Positions 34,039 through 45,640 of a stretch of 64,000 nt of DNA are shown here, piece after piece. The DNA is from Isoetes taiwanensis (Eukaryota > Streptophyta > Lycopodiopsida > Isoetales > Isoetaceae), in the NCBI GenBank assembly GCA_021234155.1, contig JAJEKV010000062.1, positions 3,257,305 through 3,321,304 on the forward strand. Direction: 5' to 3'. The position numbers and the translations under genes are program-made. Under the pieces are notes generated by a model. That model made no database searches and had not been told where the DNA came from. It worked only from the letters and a program-made list of their open reading frames with translations. Positions within the stretch are counted from its first letter, which is position 1. Every line of letters begins with the position of its first letter.

Positions 34039-35466
34039 TTGGAAACGGCCCTCATGAAGATGATAAAAAGTTCACTTCAACCTGATCTTGACAAACTCAT
34101 GCCTCATGTCATGCCTAAAGTGAGACAAAGTATTCTCAAACTCATGCAGTGCGGAAGGCCCCTCACCTTAGCAAATGTTCACGCCACCACTAGGGGCTCG
34201 GCGGCGTCGAGGCGTCGCCATCCACCACACGACGCCTCACCATATCCAAATATTGCTCAGGAGGTCGAAGCTTCTCACGGTTTCTGCTTCCCTTACCACG
34301 CACTCCAGCTCCACCGGACCCCTCGCGGATCCTTTTTCACATGTTCCCTTGGAACTTCGGGAAGAACTTGCCAAGATCAAGATTCCTTTGAGCCCGCCAC
34401 CATTTTGAAACTCGTCCGCTCTCAAAGATCGCCACCTCTTCCCCACGGTTACGCTTTGAGTGTTGCCACTTCAACACCTACGGTGCATGCCACGGTGGGC
34501 AATCAACACATCAATCATGTCCAAATTGATGGTGGTAGTGCTGTCAATCTCATTACTGATAAACTCAGGAAGCAATTGGGCATCAAACAATTATACCGTG
34601 CCCCTTATGACATCAAGTTGGCAAATGGCCATATCACGCGTCCTCAAGGTGTCACTCCTCTTCTCCACATCAGCATTGGTGATCTCAAATTCCCCTTGGA
34701 ATTTGGTGTTTGGAAAGCTGGAGAAGATCCTGGTGACTATGAAATGCTGGTTGGAAGACCTTTTCTCCGACAGGCCAAGAGTATTCATTACTGGGCCACG
34801 GACCAACTTGTTATCACCGATGGCCATCTCAATGCCACAATGGATCTGGAAACTGGCCAATTGATTTCTGTCGAGAATGCTGAACCTTCCATCTCTGACA
34901 CTAACTCTGAAGAAGCACAAAATATTTATCATGTTCAAGCACCTCCAGCGGGTCTCCCTCTCTCATCTTACCCTGAGTATGCTGATCCTTGGGGTGACAT
35001 GACGCTCGATCAGGACCAGGCTGTGGCGGCTCTTTTGGACCCTTACCTGGCTTCCTGCAATTGCATTCAACGTCTTGATCATTTTTCTGACCCACTTCCT
35101 ACTTCAGAGACAGTTGATGTTCATGCCGTCATGCAGCAACCCTTGCTTGATGACGCTCAGCAGCCTCTTTTCTTCACCACGCAAAATGCTGCTCCTCCTG
35201 TCATGCTTCAGCCTCCTGCTCATCAGGTTCAGGACACGGAGGTTGTTCCTCATATTCAAACTCCTGAGGTGGAAATCGTGGACATTGGAAACAATCAACC
35301 AGTCCGCTTAGCTACTAAACTCCCACCGACTTATAAAGCACGCGCTGTGACGCTGTTCAAGAAATTCAAACATACTTTTGCTTGGAGCTACAAAGACCTT
35401 CGAGGTATCAAAAAAGAGTTGGGGGAACTCACCATTCCTACCAAAACTGATGCACGCCCAATCTAG
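34039..35466 (+). pseudogene. Gypsy protease and linker to RT
   Basis: 475 codons. Residues ~140-250 form the aspartic protease: HINHVQIDGGSAVNLI is the active-site loop (DGGS in place of D-S/T-G), then DIKLANGHIT, MLVGRPFLRQA and VITDGHLNATMDLETGQLIS. The last ~60 residues (RLATKLPPTYKARAVTLFKK, FAWSYKDLRGI) form the usual lead-in to RT. The frame ends in a TAG at 35464 where the protein clearly continues (QRQYRLNPNYRDRVKAEIDK). A single substitution has therefore separated protease from RT. A Ser/Arg-rich part around residues 55-120 may hide a double frameshift. Confidence 0.85.
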
Positions 35467-36590
35467 CAACGACAGTACAGGCTCAACCCAAATTACCGTG
35501 ACCGCGTCAAGGCTGAAATTGACAAACTCTTGGCTGCTGACCTGATTTATGAGGTCAAACATTCTGAATGGGTGAGCCCCATCGTCATTGCTCTCAAACA
35601 CAATGGTAAGATCCGCGTTTGCGTGGATTACAGAAAACTCAATCAAGCCACGGAGCGTGATCACTTTCCGCTTCCCTTCACTGACCAGGTTCTTGAAGAA
35701 GTTGCTGGTCATGAGATGTACTCTTTCATGGATGGTTTTTCTGGGTACAATCAAATTTCTATCAAGCAAGAAGATCAACTTAAAACTACCTTCACCACCC
35801 CGTGGGGCACTTTTGCCTACAAGGTGGTCCCTTTTGTTTTGTCAAACTCTCCTTCAACCTTTCAGCGCATCATGCTCTCCGTCTTTCAAGACTTCATGAA
35901 GGATAAACCTCTTCTTCAGATTTTCCAAGATGATTTTTCTGCCTACAGCTCCATGGATGATCACTTGGACAAGTTGGAGCTTGTCTTTCAAAAATGTGAT
36001 GAATCTGGCATTAGTCTCAATCCTGAGAAGTGCACTTTCTGTGTCACCTCAGGCGTTCTGTTGGGTCATGTGGTCAGTAAAGAAGGCATCACCACGGATC
36101 CCGCTAAAATCAGTTGTGTACTGAAAGCTCAAGCACCGTCTAATATCAAAGAGACACGCTCTTTCCTGGGTAAGGTCAATTACTATTCCACCTTCATTCC
36201 TGGACTTGCAGCTATAGCTGATCCCATTTATAAACTCACGGGTGATGAGTCCACTTGGGCTTGGAATTCCCAAGCGGAAGCTGCTTTTCAGAAGTTGAAG
36301 CTGTTACTTACTCAGGCCCCGGTCCTTGTTCCTCCTCAATGGGACAAGCCTTTCCACGTTCATGTTGACGTCTCTGCTTTTGCCATTGGTGTTGTTCTCT
36401 CTCAGGCCTATGATGAAACCACGGATAAACCAATCCGCTATGCCAGCCGGAAACTCAATCCTGCTGAGCGCAACTACTCTGCCACGGAACGAGAAGCTTT
36501 GGGTTTAGTTTTCTGTGTCCAACGTTTCCGCCATTATTTGTTGGCAGCCAGATCAAGTTCTTTGTTGATCATCAAGCTCTTCTTTATTTG
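35467..36590 (+). pseudogene. Gypsy reverse transcriptase and RNase H
   Basis: This copies element RNA into DNA. RT blocks in order: ADLIYEV, IRVCVDYRKLNQAT, MYSFMDGFSGYNQI (motif A), TPWGTFAYKVVPFVLSNSPS (family FGLSNAPS; Gly to Val), IFQDDFSAYS (motif C; the two Asp are kept but the residue before them is Gln), and the thumb LNPEKCTF, GHVVSKEGI. RNase H: VHVDVSAFAIGVVLSQ, IRYASRKLNPAERNYSATER. Near 36542 a one-base shift ends the frame; the true continuation (GSQIKFFVDHQALLYL) is in the integrase frame. Two core substitutions and the shift suggest an inactive enzyme. Confidence 0.9.
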
Positions 36591-38054
36591 ATCAATAAAG
36601 CCATGCCCACGGGACGAATTGCTCGTTGGGTCCTTCTTCTGCAAGAATTCGCTCCCTTCGAAATTATTCATAAGGCAGGCAAGTCTCATGTGGTGCCTGA
36701 TTATCTTTCACGCATCCACACGGATGATCCGTCCATGGGTGTTTCTGACGCCTTTCCCGACGCTCAATTGTTCCTGGTCACGGCCACGCCCCATTGGTTT
36801 CACAACTTTCAGCAATATCTTCTCACTGGTGCTCTTCCTCCCGCTGATCCGACGCTCTCTCCCGACAAGCTTCGCTCCCGCCACCGTCAGTTTCTCAGAG
36901 AGGTCCGTGACTATACCATGGTTGCAGGTCATTTGTACAAACGTGGCAAAGACCTGGTCCTCCGTCGTTGTGTCCTCCCTCACGAGGTGCCCGATATTGT
37001 TCGACAAGCCCACGATGGGCTTGGTGGTGGTCATTTTAGTGGTGACGCCACGGCATGCAAAATTCTTTTGGCGGGATATTTCTGGCCCACGCTCTTCAAA
37101 GATGCCCACGCTTATGCTCGCACGTGTGACGTCTGTCAGCGTGTGGGAAAGCCCACGGCCCGTGACGCTCTTCCATTGACGCCGGTCGCCACGCCACATC
37201 CCTTCAGCAAATGGGGAATGGATTTTGTGGGGCCCATGGACCCACCGGCGCGGCACACCCGTGCCCGCTATATTCTGGTTATCACGGATTATGCTACCAA
37301 ATGGGCAGAAGCTTGTGCACTTCCTGACAACACTGCTGCCAGCACAGCCAAGGTTCTCTGCACGAACATCATCACGCGTTTTGGTTGTCCCACGGAACTT
37401 GTTAGTGATCGTGGCGTGCATTTTGTCAATCATACCATCAAGGAGCTGACGGATTATCTTCACATCCAACACCGGAAGAGTACACCCTATTACCCTCAAG
37501 GAAATGGCTTGGCTGAAAGTACCAACAAAACTCTCATCACTATTCTCAAAAAAATTTGTGATGCTTCTCACACTGATTGGCAGGACAAGTTGCCTACGGT
37601 TCTTTGGGCTTACAACACTAGTTTCAAAATAGCTACGGGTCACACTCCTTTCAAACTAGTTTATGGTCAAGAAGCTCTCATGCCTTTTGAGTATATTCTC
37701 CCAACTCTCCGTTTTCAACTTGCTACAGCCCATAATCCACCTGCTGCACTAAAGGAAAGGGTTTATCAGTTGGAACAGTTGGATGAACTTAGGCGCGATG
37801 CTTACATTCGTGTTCTTCATGGACAACAGTTGCAGAAATCATTGCATGACAAAAGACTTAAGACAAAAACATTCAAAGAAGGCGATTTGGTTCTTCTTTA
37901 CGATTCACGTTATAAAAATTTTCCGGGCAAGTTAAAGTTTCGATGGCTGGGTCCTTATCAAATTGTTCAAGTGGTACAACCCAGCGTTTTCAAACTGGCA
38001 GAATTAGACGGCACTCCATTACCTACACTGGTTAATGGCTTTCGCCTCAAATAA
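36588..38054 (+). CDS. Gypsy RNase H tail and integrase (intact frame)
   Basis: This 488-codon frame opens with the RNase H/connection end (KAMPTGRIARWVLLLQEFAP). The HHCC zinc site is HDGLGGGH ... CDVCQRVG. The catalytic triad lies in WGMDFVGP (Asp), VSDRGVHFV (Asp) and GNGLAESTNKTL (Glu). The C-terminal GPF/Y-type part reads FKEGDLVLLYDSRYKNFPG, then LKFRWLGPYQIVQV. It ends NGFRLK before the stop. All catalytic residues are present, so this is the best-preserved gene of the element. No chromodomain is visible after it. Confidence 0.93.
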   Translation: MINKAMPTGRIARWVLLLQEFAPFEIIHKAGKSHVVPDYLSRIHTDDPSMGVSDAFPDAQLFLVTATPHWFHNFQQYLLTGALPPADPTLSPDKLRSRHRQFLREVRDYTMVAGHLYKRGKDLVLRRCVLPHEVPDIVRQAHDGLGGGHFSGDATACKILLAGYFWPTLFKDAHAYARTCDVCQRVGKPTARDALPLTPVATPHPFSKWGMDFVGPMDPPARHTRARYILVITDYATKWAEACALPDNTAASTAKVLCTNIITRFGCPTELVSDRGVHFVNHTIKELTDYLHIQHRKSTPYYPQGNGLAESTNKTLITILKKICDASHTDWQDKLPTVLWAYNTSFKIATGHTPFKLVYGQEALMPFEYILPTLRFQLATAHNPPAALKERVYQLEQLDELRRDAYIRVLHGQQLQKSLHDKRLKTKTFKEGDLVLLYDSRYKNFPGKLKFRWLGPYQIVQVVQPSVFKLAELDGTPLPTLVNGFRLK

Positions 38055-38151
38055 TTTCATGCAACAACTACAGACAGTCATACACCAGATGCAGCACAAG
38101 AAATTGAATCCCCAGATAGTGACTAAAGACGCATATTTATATTATATAGAG

Positions 38152-38473
38152 GGGTAAAAGCATGCTAGGGTGTACCATCTAAAGTTCTTTTTAGGGAGTG
38201 CAAAACTACCCAGAAAAGTACCTAGCACTGGGTACTTGGAACTTGCATAAATGTCTCAATAAACAATAAGTTTCGAAGTTGATTCATTTATTTTAGTCTC
38301 TAATAGTATTGTTATCCTTTAATACAATAGATTGACATGTTATTGACCTTCAATTCAAAAATTTTGGATTGATTTTAATGGAAAGAAAAAACAGAAAGTA
38401 CCAGTTTTAAAAGTACCCAGTGTAGGTACTTTTGAGGGTTCCAAAAGTGGTACACCGTAGCATGCTTTCACCC
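38152..38473. mobile_element. MITE copy 1 (GGGTAAAAGCATG family)
   Basis: A 322-bp element with TIRs GGGTAAAAGCATGCTAGGGT and, reversed from the right end, GGGTGAAAGCATGCTACGGT. AGAG flanks both ends (38148-38151 and 38474-38477), a 4-bp target duplication. Inside are mirrored tAGGTACTTTT / AAGTACCTA motifs. No coding capacity. It lies between the integrase and the extra ORF of the gypsy element. A second copy is at 50008. Confidence 0.9.
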
Positions 38474-38477
38474 AGAG

Positions 38478-39380
38478 GCAAATTTTTACAAAATGAGGGC
38501 GGAGCCCATCTATTTCCGCTATGAGCAGAGCTCTATGGGCAGTGCCCTATTTACAAAATCCTACAGAGAAAAACCCTCTACTCCGGGTTTGGAGAGAGGT
38601 GATGCGCAGGATGTGGTACCAGTTCTGCTCGGGGTCCCAGCGCAGGTGAAGCACCACCTCCATCCCGTTGGTATGGGGATCGGGATGCTCAGCCATCCCA
38701 CGGCACCACCCATCCATGGCAATGTCACGGTTGTGGCACCTCCAGAGGTCCAAGCAGTCCATCTTGCATGTTATCCACTCCAGGCAGTTAGACGGCATGG
38801 TGCACTTGTCGTGAAGTCCAGCAGCAGACATACTGAGCGCCATCGGGTGTCTCAGCTTCAACCACTGTTTGTCTTATATAGCCAACCGAGGACCTCCCTG
38901 TCGACTGGCCCAATCAGAAATTTCACCAACGTGGTTGCAATGCAAGGCTGTTACTAAATGGGGAATCTTTTCTCTCGCCGCATATCTACCCATGGTACCT
39001 TCTGACACCTTCGTTTTAATGATATCCCACTTCGAGTTGCCCGCATTAAATGACATTCCTTCTTTTCACGCCCGTCGAACATTAAGGTGCGTCCTTTCGC
39101 CAGCTGTCACATCAGATCATTCCCTTACGTCTCATCGCCACCATTCACTGCTTCTCCTTTTACCGTTTGGGGACTTAGCCAAAATTTTGCCTCTCAATCG
39201 CCTCCTTCGCATCTGTCGCCACCTGGCATCATCAACGGTTGCCAATTTCTTCTCATCATGCCCCTTCGACACCACTTGTGCGCCCTAAAGCCTTTTCGCC
39301 TATCTGCATTTTCGTCTTCTGCTCTCCGCTCTCCGCCTTCGCATCTCCGTTCTTCCTGTTCCTTTCCGACGCTCTTCGCC
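38478..39380. other. Spacer between integrase and extra ORF
   Basis: No recognised gene. 38547-38861 is open on the minus strand (for example WITCKMDCLDLWRCHNRDIA) but matches nothing I know. The last 300 bp are pyrimidine-rich and may serve as leader or promoter for the extra ORF. Confidence 0.4.
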
Positions 39381-40152
39381 ATGGCTACACCCAAATTTCC
39401 TACACTTCAAGCTTCTACTCCCAGGGATCCGGCTTCTTTCGAGTCTGTGTCTTTCTCGACGCCCACCTTTCGCGAGACCCTTGTTGGTCCGAGTCGGGAA
39501 GTCGCGAAACGCCAGAAGCTTTATGAATTCTCGCAAATGGACCTCCCGGCCCCACATCCAGAACAATTGAAGCAGTTCATTGCTCACATCGTCAACTACT
39601 GTGGTCGATGGCACCACCATTTTGCTTACTCAGCCCCTGATTTCTGAGGTATTCCGTATTCCTTTGCAAACCCCTTCTTTATCTTGGGCTGCCTTACAGG
39701 ACATAGATGTCACTCAGTTTGGCGCTCCTGCTTATCAAGCCAACATGCATCGCCTCACCAATATTGCCAAGATCCATGACACTTTTGTCAAGTTTCTGTG
39801 GCGCAAATTGCTTGGGTATTCTATCAATAACACCCATATCAATAAGCCGTTCTATAATATGGTGATCATAGCCATCCGCTCCAATCACCATATTGATTGG
39901 CCACAGCTGTTGTTCTACCGCCTCCTTCATGAAGTCGACCGCATTCGGGCTGCCCCCTCCTCTGTTTTTGAAGCCTCAGTGGGTGGTCATCTTCAAGCCA
40001 TCATCCGTCGTTACCTTCCTCCCTCACCTTCTGTTTCTCATGCTTCCACTCAGCAGTCCCTTCATTCCCTTCATCACACTCAGCAGGCTGACCGTTCACA
40101 CCCCTCTTCTTCTGGTCATGTCCAACATAACGCCACGCATGTCACTGTCTCC
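39381..40152 (+). pseudogene. Gypsy extra ORF, 5' part
   Basis: The ATG at 39381 reads MATPKFPTLQASTPRDPASF. A frameshift lies between ~39580 and 39640. The second frame carries QPLISEVFRIPLQTPSLSWA, then RLTNIAKIHDTFVKFLWRKL and NKPFYNMVIIAIRSNHHIDW. This pattern resembles the domain called putative plant transposon protein, found in extra ORFs and gag-like proteins of plant gypsy elements; its function is unknown. A Ser/His/Gln-rich tail follows, ending HVTVS at the insertion site of the 12.6-kb transposon. The frame resumes exactly at 52798. Confidence 0.65.
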
Positions 40153-40177
40153 AAGTCGTATTTAATTAAAGTGGGAC
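40153..40177 (+). repeat. Left TIR of the 12.6-kb transposon
   Basis: 25 bp beginning AAGTCGTATTTAATTAAAGT and ending GGGAC, preceded by the CTCC target duplication. Confidence 0.9.
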
Positions 40178-40956
40178 AAATCTTGAATTTTGGGACTCGG
40201 ACTGAAAATGGGACTCACACACCATAAAAGAAATTTCTGAATTGATTGCTTGAATAGAATTACACATGACACACATAGAATTGGGTTACTTGTTTTCCTC
40301 ATAAATTTTACAAACCACTAGTTGAGAAAGTTTTCAAACTTCTCAATATTATGCACCCTCATACAATGATATAGCATGGAGGTTGCTCATGGCCTTGTCC
40401 ATCTCCTTTCTTGGGATCTTGTGTGTGTTGTCTTTTGCAATGTGAGAACTTGGATATGACCATACCACACACTCCACCAATTCCCTCCTTTGGGGGTCAG
40501 CATAATTTGGCCTCCACTTCTTCTCCCGGCCAGCCAGCTGTATTGCTCCTTCAAGTTGCCCTTCTTGTGCCTCCCAATGGGCTCCCAATATTGAATTTGG
40601 AATCCAGGACTAACTCCTCTCCATCGGCATAGTGGTGGTCACATCGAGAGTGCCACCCCTAACCATATTGGACAGTCCTCATCATCGCCTTACTAGCACA
40701 AAGTATCCTTCCTTGATGTCCTCAAAGGGATCCCACTCAGGAAGATCAAACCACTTCGGCTTTGAGGCCTTACTTCCCACAAACCACTTGGGACCCAAGT
40801 GAGCATTCTTAGACGTGCTTGCACCTTGAGAACCCTCCCATCTTGACTCTGGCAAGAACCCGCCTCTTAGCTCCCTCCCACATGGTCGCTCGGCTTCTAA
40901 GCATGTCACAACTTTCTCCCAAAGATTTCCTGATTAGGGAGTCCATTTGATTTTTC

Positions 40957-43035
40957 TTAAGAGTGGAGGTGTGCTTTCCATTTCAACATCATCCCAAAGG
41001 TCGCTATGTAATCCTTGATGCCCTTCACCAGGTTGGCTAGAGTCTTTGACTGCCTTGAAGGGAGGTAGTGGTTTTGGCTGCCCTTTAGGAATGAGAACTT
41101 CACCAAAGCAAGACCCTTTGCCACAACTCGATACCTTGTACAGGGCATCCACAACTTGTCACCTGGTCTCCACTTATATTGCATGATTGGTATTCCATCC
41201 CTAACCCAAAACTTGAATTGAAGTGGCTTTGTGTGTCCTGTCAACTGGTCCTTGCCATCTAGCAAGTATCCTTCTACAAATGATTTCCAATCTGCAACCT
41301 CATCCATCAAGAAAGCCATTGGGTTGGGGTCAATGCAGCTCTCAAACACATCCATTAGTTCGTGGAGAGTGGTCACGCTTTCTCTTTGAGCTTGGTGGAG
41401 AAAGTTCCAAAGAATCCATCTATATCATCATGCGTATGCCCAACCATCATGAATCCCACTTTCACAACTTTGAATACTCCCACCGCTTTCCAAGTATGAC
41501 ATTGCCCCAAACATCCATCTATTCTTGTTTTTCTTTCCAACAGTTGTCCAACTGAACACATAGCTCCTCGGGATTTCTCAAGTAAGGGAAATCATCCCAA
41601 GTCCTCCTTGATTCACTAGACACCTTGGATGTGAGCTTTTTTCTCCGCCTTTGGTAACAAAGCGGTTGATCATCCATCAAAGCCTCAAAATGGGTGCTTT
41701 GGGGGGAATACCTCCTCCCTTCTATCGATCCTTTCTCTAGTGTTCTCAAGCACTTGAAAATAGAGCTCACATGGAAGTTTGGATCATCTCTCCATAGATC
41801 AAGCACAAAATGACCATATGTTCCAGCCCATGACCATGTGTTAATACACCCGCCGACTTACTTTCATCTCAAAAGCGTTTTTGACAACGCTTGGGTAAAG
41901 GATCTAGCTTTGGCAAGAAAGTCTTGTGTTGGTCCATCTTATCATGAATTATACACAAAAATTTGTCCTAAATCTCTCGGAAAATGTTCTCCACCGCCAA
42001 TACAACTGCCTACATGATATTTGGTCCCTTTGGTGATCTACAAATTGCTCCCTAATTGCCATTCTTTCTTTCTCTATTGCAGTTGATGCAAGTGTATCCT
42101 TGAGTTGAATGCAAGTGTTGCACTTTGAGAATGACATGTGTTTGTAGGACACTCACGTCCAGAAGTGAGTGCTCCATAACTTGCTGAAATGTGATTGAGA
42201 AAGAGGCCTACCTCCAGTAGTTTCTAGGATGGAGTTGACCTCCTTAAGGCACTCCTTTTGGATATAGTGTTGTGGCAACACTCTTTGCACCACTCGCACA
42301 CCGCTGCTCGCTCACCTTTCGACTTGTGGGGCATAGATTGAGACATGTATCTCACAAAGCTCTCAAGACCGGTGCAATGGCCTTTAGAGTATTTGCTCTA
42401 GGTTTCAAAGTGAGTGCATTACCATGTTGGAACAAAGTGTGCCCTTTTCTAACCTGCCCCCAAAGATTCTGTAAAATGAAGACTTGCTCACCCCAAGAAT
42501 CCATCTCAATGCTCTCATACATACCTTCATTCCCCTCAATTGATATAGCGGTAGGCCCCGTGTTTTCATCATAGCCGGAATTCCTACACAAGGAGTAAAT
42601 GAAATTAATCCTATCTTTTTGAAGTCTGTCCAATGTATTGGGACCTTATCTCGCGTAGGTCATCCACATTGTAATGCACTGCAATCTAGGTTGCAACACT
42701 CTTGTCCCCTAATTGCCTCCGGTTTTTTTTTGGTTGGTGCCATACTTTCCATCCTTTCTAAATATTTGTCACTTCTAGGCCTCTTGGGCACCTTTGGTCT
42801 GCCTTTTATGAAAGACATAGCGTCTCTTCCTTGTGATCAAAGGATGCTCATCGACCACCAAATCTTCCACATGGCCTTGGGTGGGCCTTGGGGTGTGTAG
42901 TTCAAGAGGGCATTCTAGAGTATCACCATTCTTGTGTGTAATAAATCTAATTGGCCATCTCAACTGAGCTTGGGACTCCAGCAGCCCTGAGCACACAATG
43001 CAATCACTAGAGCTTCCCTGACATGATAGTATCAA
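40957..43035 (-). pseudogene. DDE/RNase-H-fold transposase (DUF7869-type), broken
   Basis: Read from 43035 down, the pieces in several frames are colinear with the family I know as DUF7869-type. A Cys motif FSKCNTCIQLKDTL with an REQFVDHQRD helix lies at ~42150-42040. The first acidic block is HDKMDQHKTFLP (~41950-41918), then GHGLEH and LDLWRDDPNF. The second acidic block is QLDNCWKE (~41550-41525). The third is FMMVGHTHDDIDGFFGTFSTKL (~41455-41390), followed by TTLHELMDVF, WRPGDKLWMP and a YLPSR tail. These would be the D, D and D/E of an RNase-H fold. At least six frame breaks or stops are present, some of which may be introns. The family name rests on motif memory. Confidence 0.65.
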
Positions 43036-43269
43036 CTTCCGATAAGAAGCTTCACAATGCCAACTCCAAGATGTTCATCTCCCAAAATCTCATCATTCAC
43101 ACTATCAAATGGATCAACCGCAGCTTATTATGCCCTCTGCAAAATACCGCCCAGTTGCAAGGGTGCAACAAAAGGCAACCCATCTTCCTCCATTGGAGCC
43201 TAGGGCAATGGCCTCCTTTGGAATTCCCTGGCTCCATTTTTACTCATCTCACATGCTCCCCTGAATGAA

Positions 43270-43575
43270 AAAGCTCACATTAAAACCATATAGCCCCAAA
43301 CACCACAAATATGACCATATGAACCATATAAAACCATACAAACCACACTCATATACAAACCATACAACCATATAAAACCATACAAACCACACTCATATAC
43401 AAACCATATACAAACCATACAACCATATTAACTAAAATCATATAACCATATTAAAGCATACAACCACACTCATTCTAAAACCATATGTAAACATTGTAAC
43501 CATTGAAACCATATTAAATACAACCATTGAAACCATATTAAATACAACCATTGAAACCTTATTAAATACATAAGA
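43270..43575. repeat. AACCATA-rich minisatellite
   Basis: Repeats of AACCATA(tA)AACCATACAAACCACACTCA-type units, later CCATTGAAACCATATTAAATA. It lies between the two divergent genes of the transposon. Confidence 0.85.
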
Positions 43576-43599
43576 TAAATATATAAACATATAACCTAC

Positions 43600-43885
43600 C
43601 CTTTCATATTTTGTCATGGCCACGTGGCCTCTTCGTAGGTCAAACCGTAATACGCCAGCAATCCATCGCCACGCCATGGAGGGCATGGCCCACACGCGAC
43701 AATGGTTTTATTATTGCACTTTTTACGGGGTTCGAGGGTGCGCCGTAATTAATGCACCCCTCTTCCTCTCCCCCACCATTCTTCCTCCCCCGTTTTCTCG
43801 ATCTCTCTTCCTCCCCTGTTTCCTTAGGGCGCGGCTTTACCGATCAAGCGATCGATCGAACCGAAGCGATTCCAAATACCATCTT
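43600..43885 (+). promoter_or_regulatory. Probable promoter/leader of the plus-strand transposon gene
   Basis: A GC-richer stretch, then a CTCTTCC/CTCCC pyrimidine-rich leader (43760-43830), directly upstream of ATGs at 43886 and 44132. It faces away from the transposase gene. Inferred from composition and position only. Confidence 0.3.
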
Positions 43886-44131
43886 ATGACAAAGCTTGGT
43901 CGACGGATCGACGCGCTTCCGGCCACCGTTCTCGCTAAGATTCATTGTTTGTTCGGCGTTCTACCGAGAGAAGAAAGTGAGGCCCTTTTTAGTGCTTTTT
44001 TTAGTTTTTCGTAAGTCTTTTAGTGCATTTTTTTTCTTATATTCTCACGTTGTTAGAGGCTCTTATTAATCCCTCGATACAATTTATGCCCGACAAATCC
44101 TTATTCACGCTTTGTCAACGACTATACCCAC

Positions 44132-44430
44132 ATGGAAGCGAACCTCGAAGCCTCCTCCTCATCCAAAGAAATCTTCCGTATGTTTTTTGTAATATCATAC
44201 CCTTTTTTAATCTCATTTTTAAATGCATCGTTCTCCACTGTTTCTGCATCGTTCTCCAACGTTCTCTGTTTTCTCATTAATCTCATTAATCTTTGTATTG
44301 TTTTCTGCTTTTTGTTATCTTTTTTTCTTGCTTGTGGTTGAATTGAATACATTGTACAGGCACAAGTGAGAATAGTGGTTAGAGTAGTAGCAAGCAAACC
44401 GAGATAGAAATCATCGTAGACCGGTGTTAG
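44132..44430 (+). pseudogene. Candidate first exons of the plus-strand transposon gene
   Basis: ATG at 44132 reads MEANLEASSSSKEIF up to a GTATGT donor at 44178. A TTGTACAG acceptor ends at 44359, and the joined frame continues in phase (TSENSG, stop, SSSKQTEIEIIVDRC). Phase and splice consensus agree over a 182-bp intron, which supports a real exon pair with one later stop. An alternative start at 43886 (MTKLGRRIDALPATVLAKIH) is also open. Nothing identifies a function for this N-terminal part. Confidence 0.35.
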
Positions 44431-44620
44431 GAAGTAAGATATTGCAGAGCATTAATGTAAAATAACTAGGAATGTCTTTCTCCCGGCAAAGAATTCGCAA
44501 ATAGGAATTGCTTCACGTAATCTCCATTTCTAACTCACAAAGAAATCCAATCCGAGAGACATGCGTAAGGGAGTGGCGAGTTGAGAATACTTCACTTGCC
44601 AACAAATAAGGAAGTACTTC

Positions 44621-45640
44621 TTCTTCGACTCGCGAAGTCGAGAACTTCTCGACTTGCAGAAGAGGGAGTGTACACTCTAGACCGCTGGCAGGTTGAGGGA
44701 TTCGACTTCCTTGTTCGGATTGCACGACTACCCAATGTCTTCACATTCTTTAGAACCTGGCCGCAGCCTTCTCACTTCGTGAGTCGAGAATGTGATACCC
44801 CGCCAATGGCTCTTTGTGCGTCGCGGTGCCTCCACCCAACAGCGAGCCACTCTCCTTCAACCATGCTCATCGAATATTGCGAAGAGGACTGGCTCCGTTG
44901 GGTGGAGGCCTCGGCGGCTAACCATCGAGGTGCTGGCGGCTTTCTCGCTTCGTTAGAAAAAGCATGACTCTAGTGCACTCTAGAGCTGGCTGCAGACAGC
45001 CTCAACCACTCTCCTTCTATCTTCCTCGGACATTGCAAAGGGAAGTGGTTTTATTTGTCTGCTTGAGCCAACTCTAGCAACAACCCAATTCTCTACATTG
45101 TGTGAGTCCAGATGGCCTCTACCCAATCAAAGACCGTCTCCTTCAACCATCTTAAATCGAATATTGCGCGAAGGGGATGGGCTCGGACAAGTGGAGGCCT
45201 TCGGCGACAACCACGAAGTTGCTGGCTGCTTTCGACTCGTGGAGTCGAAACGCGAGCTCTAGTGCACTCTAGAGCTGGCTGTGACGATCTTAAACGCTCT
45301 CCTTCTATCTTCCTCGGACATTGCGGGAAGTGTTTTTGACCCGTCCGGCAGCGCCAACTCAGCAACCTGGCAACACCCAATCAAAGACCGCCTCCTTCAA
45401 CCTTCTTCTTCGCCGAATATTGCGGCGGGATGGGGCCTCATTGGGTGGGAGGCCTCTGGCAACAACCGTGGAAACCACGCGAGCTTCTTTGATGCATTTT
45501 TCGGCTCGCTGTGGGGAATGCCTTTACCCAAATCGGCACTTTCCATGTGTACTAACCGGAGTCGGATGGCCAGGCATTCGACTTGCGAAATCGCAGAAAC
45601 GAGGAAGCAGCATTCTCGACTTCGGGCAAGTCGGAGAATC
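44621..45640. repeat. Dispersed CTCGACT palindromes, 5' group
   Basis: Copies of the element-specific palindrome (arms CTCGACT / AGTCGAG) lie at 44621-44644, 44769-44790, 45230-45250, about 45577 and 45611-45638. They vary in loop and outer arms. Confidence 0.7.

Noticed and set aside
36708-37643. 311-codon minus-strand ORF
   Set aside because: Antisense of the integrase frame; composition is a mirror of the coding strand.
38547-38861. Cys/Trp-rich minus-strand ORF as a host gene
   Set aside because: It looks protein-like but has no recognised fold, no splice context and lies within the gypsy spacer.
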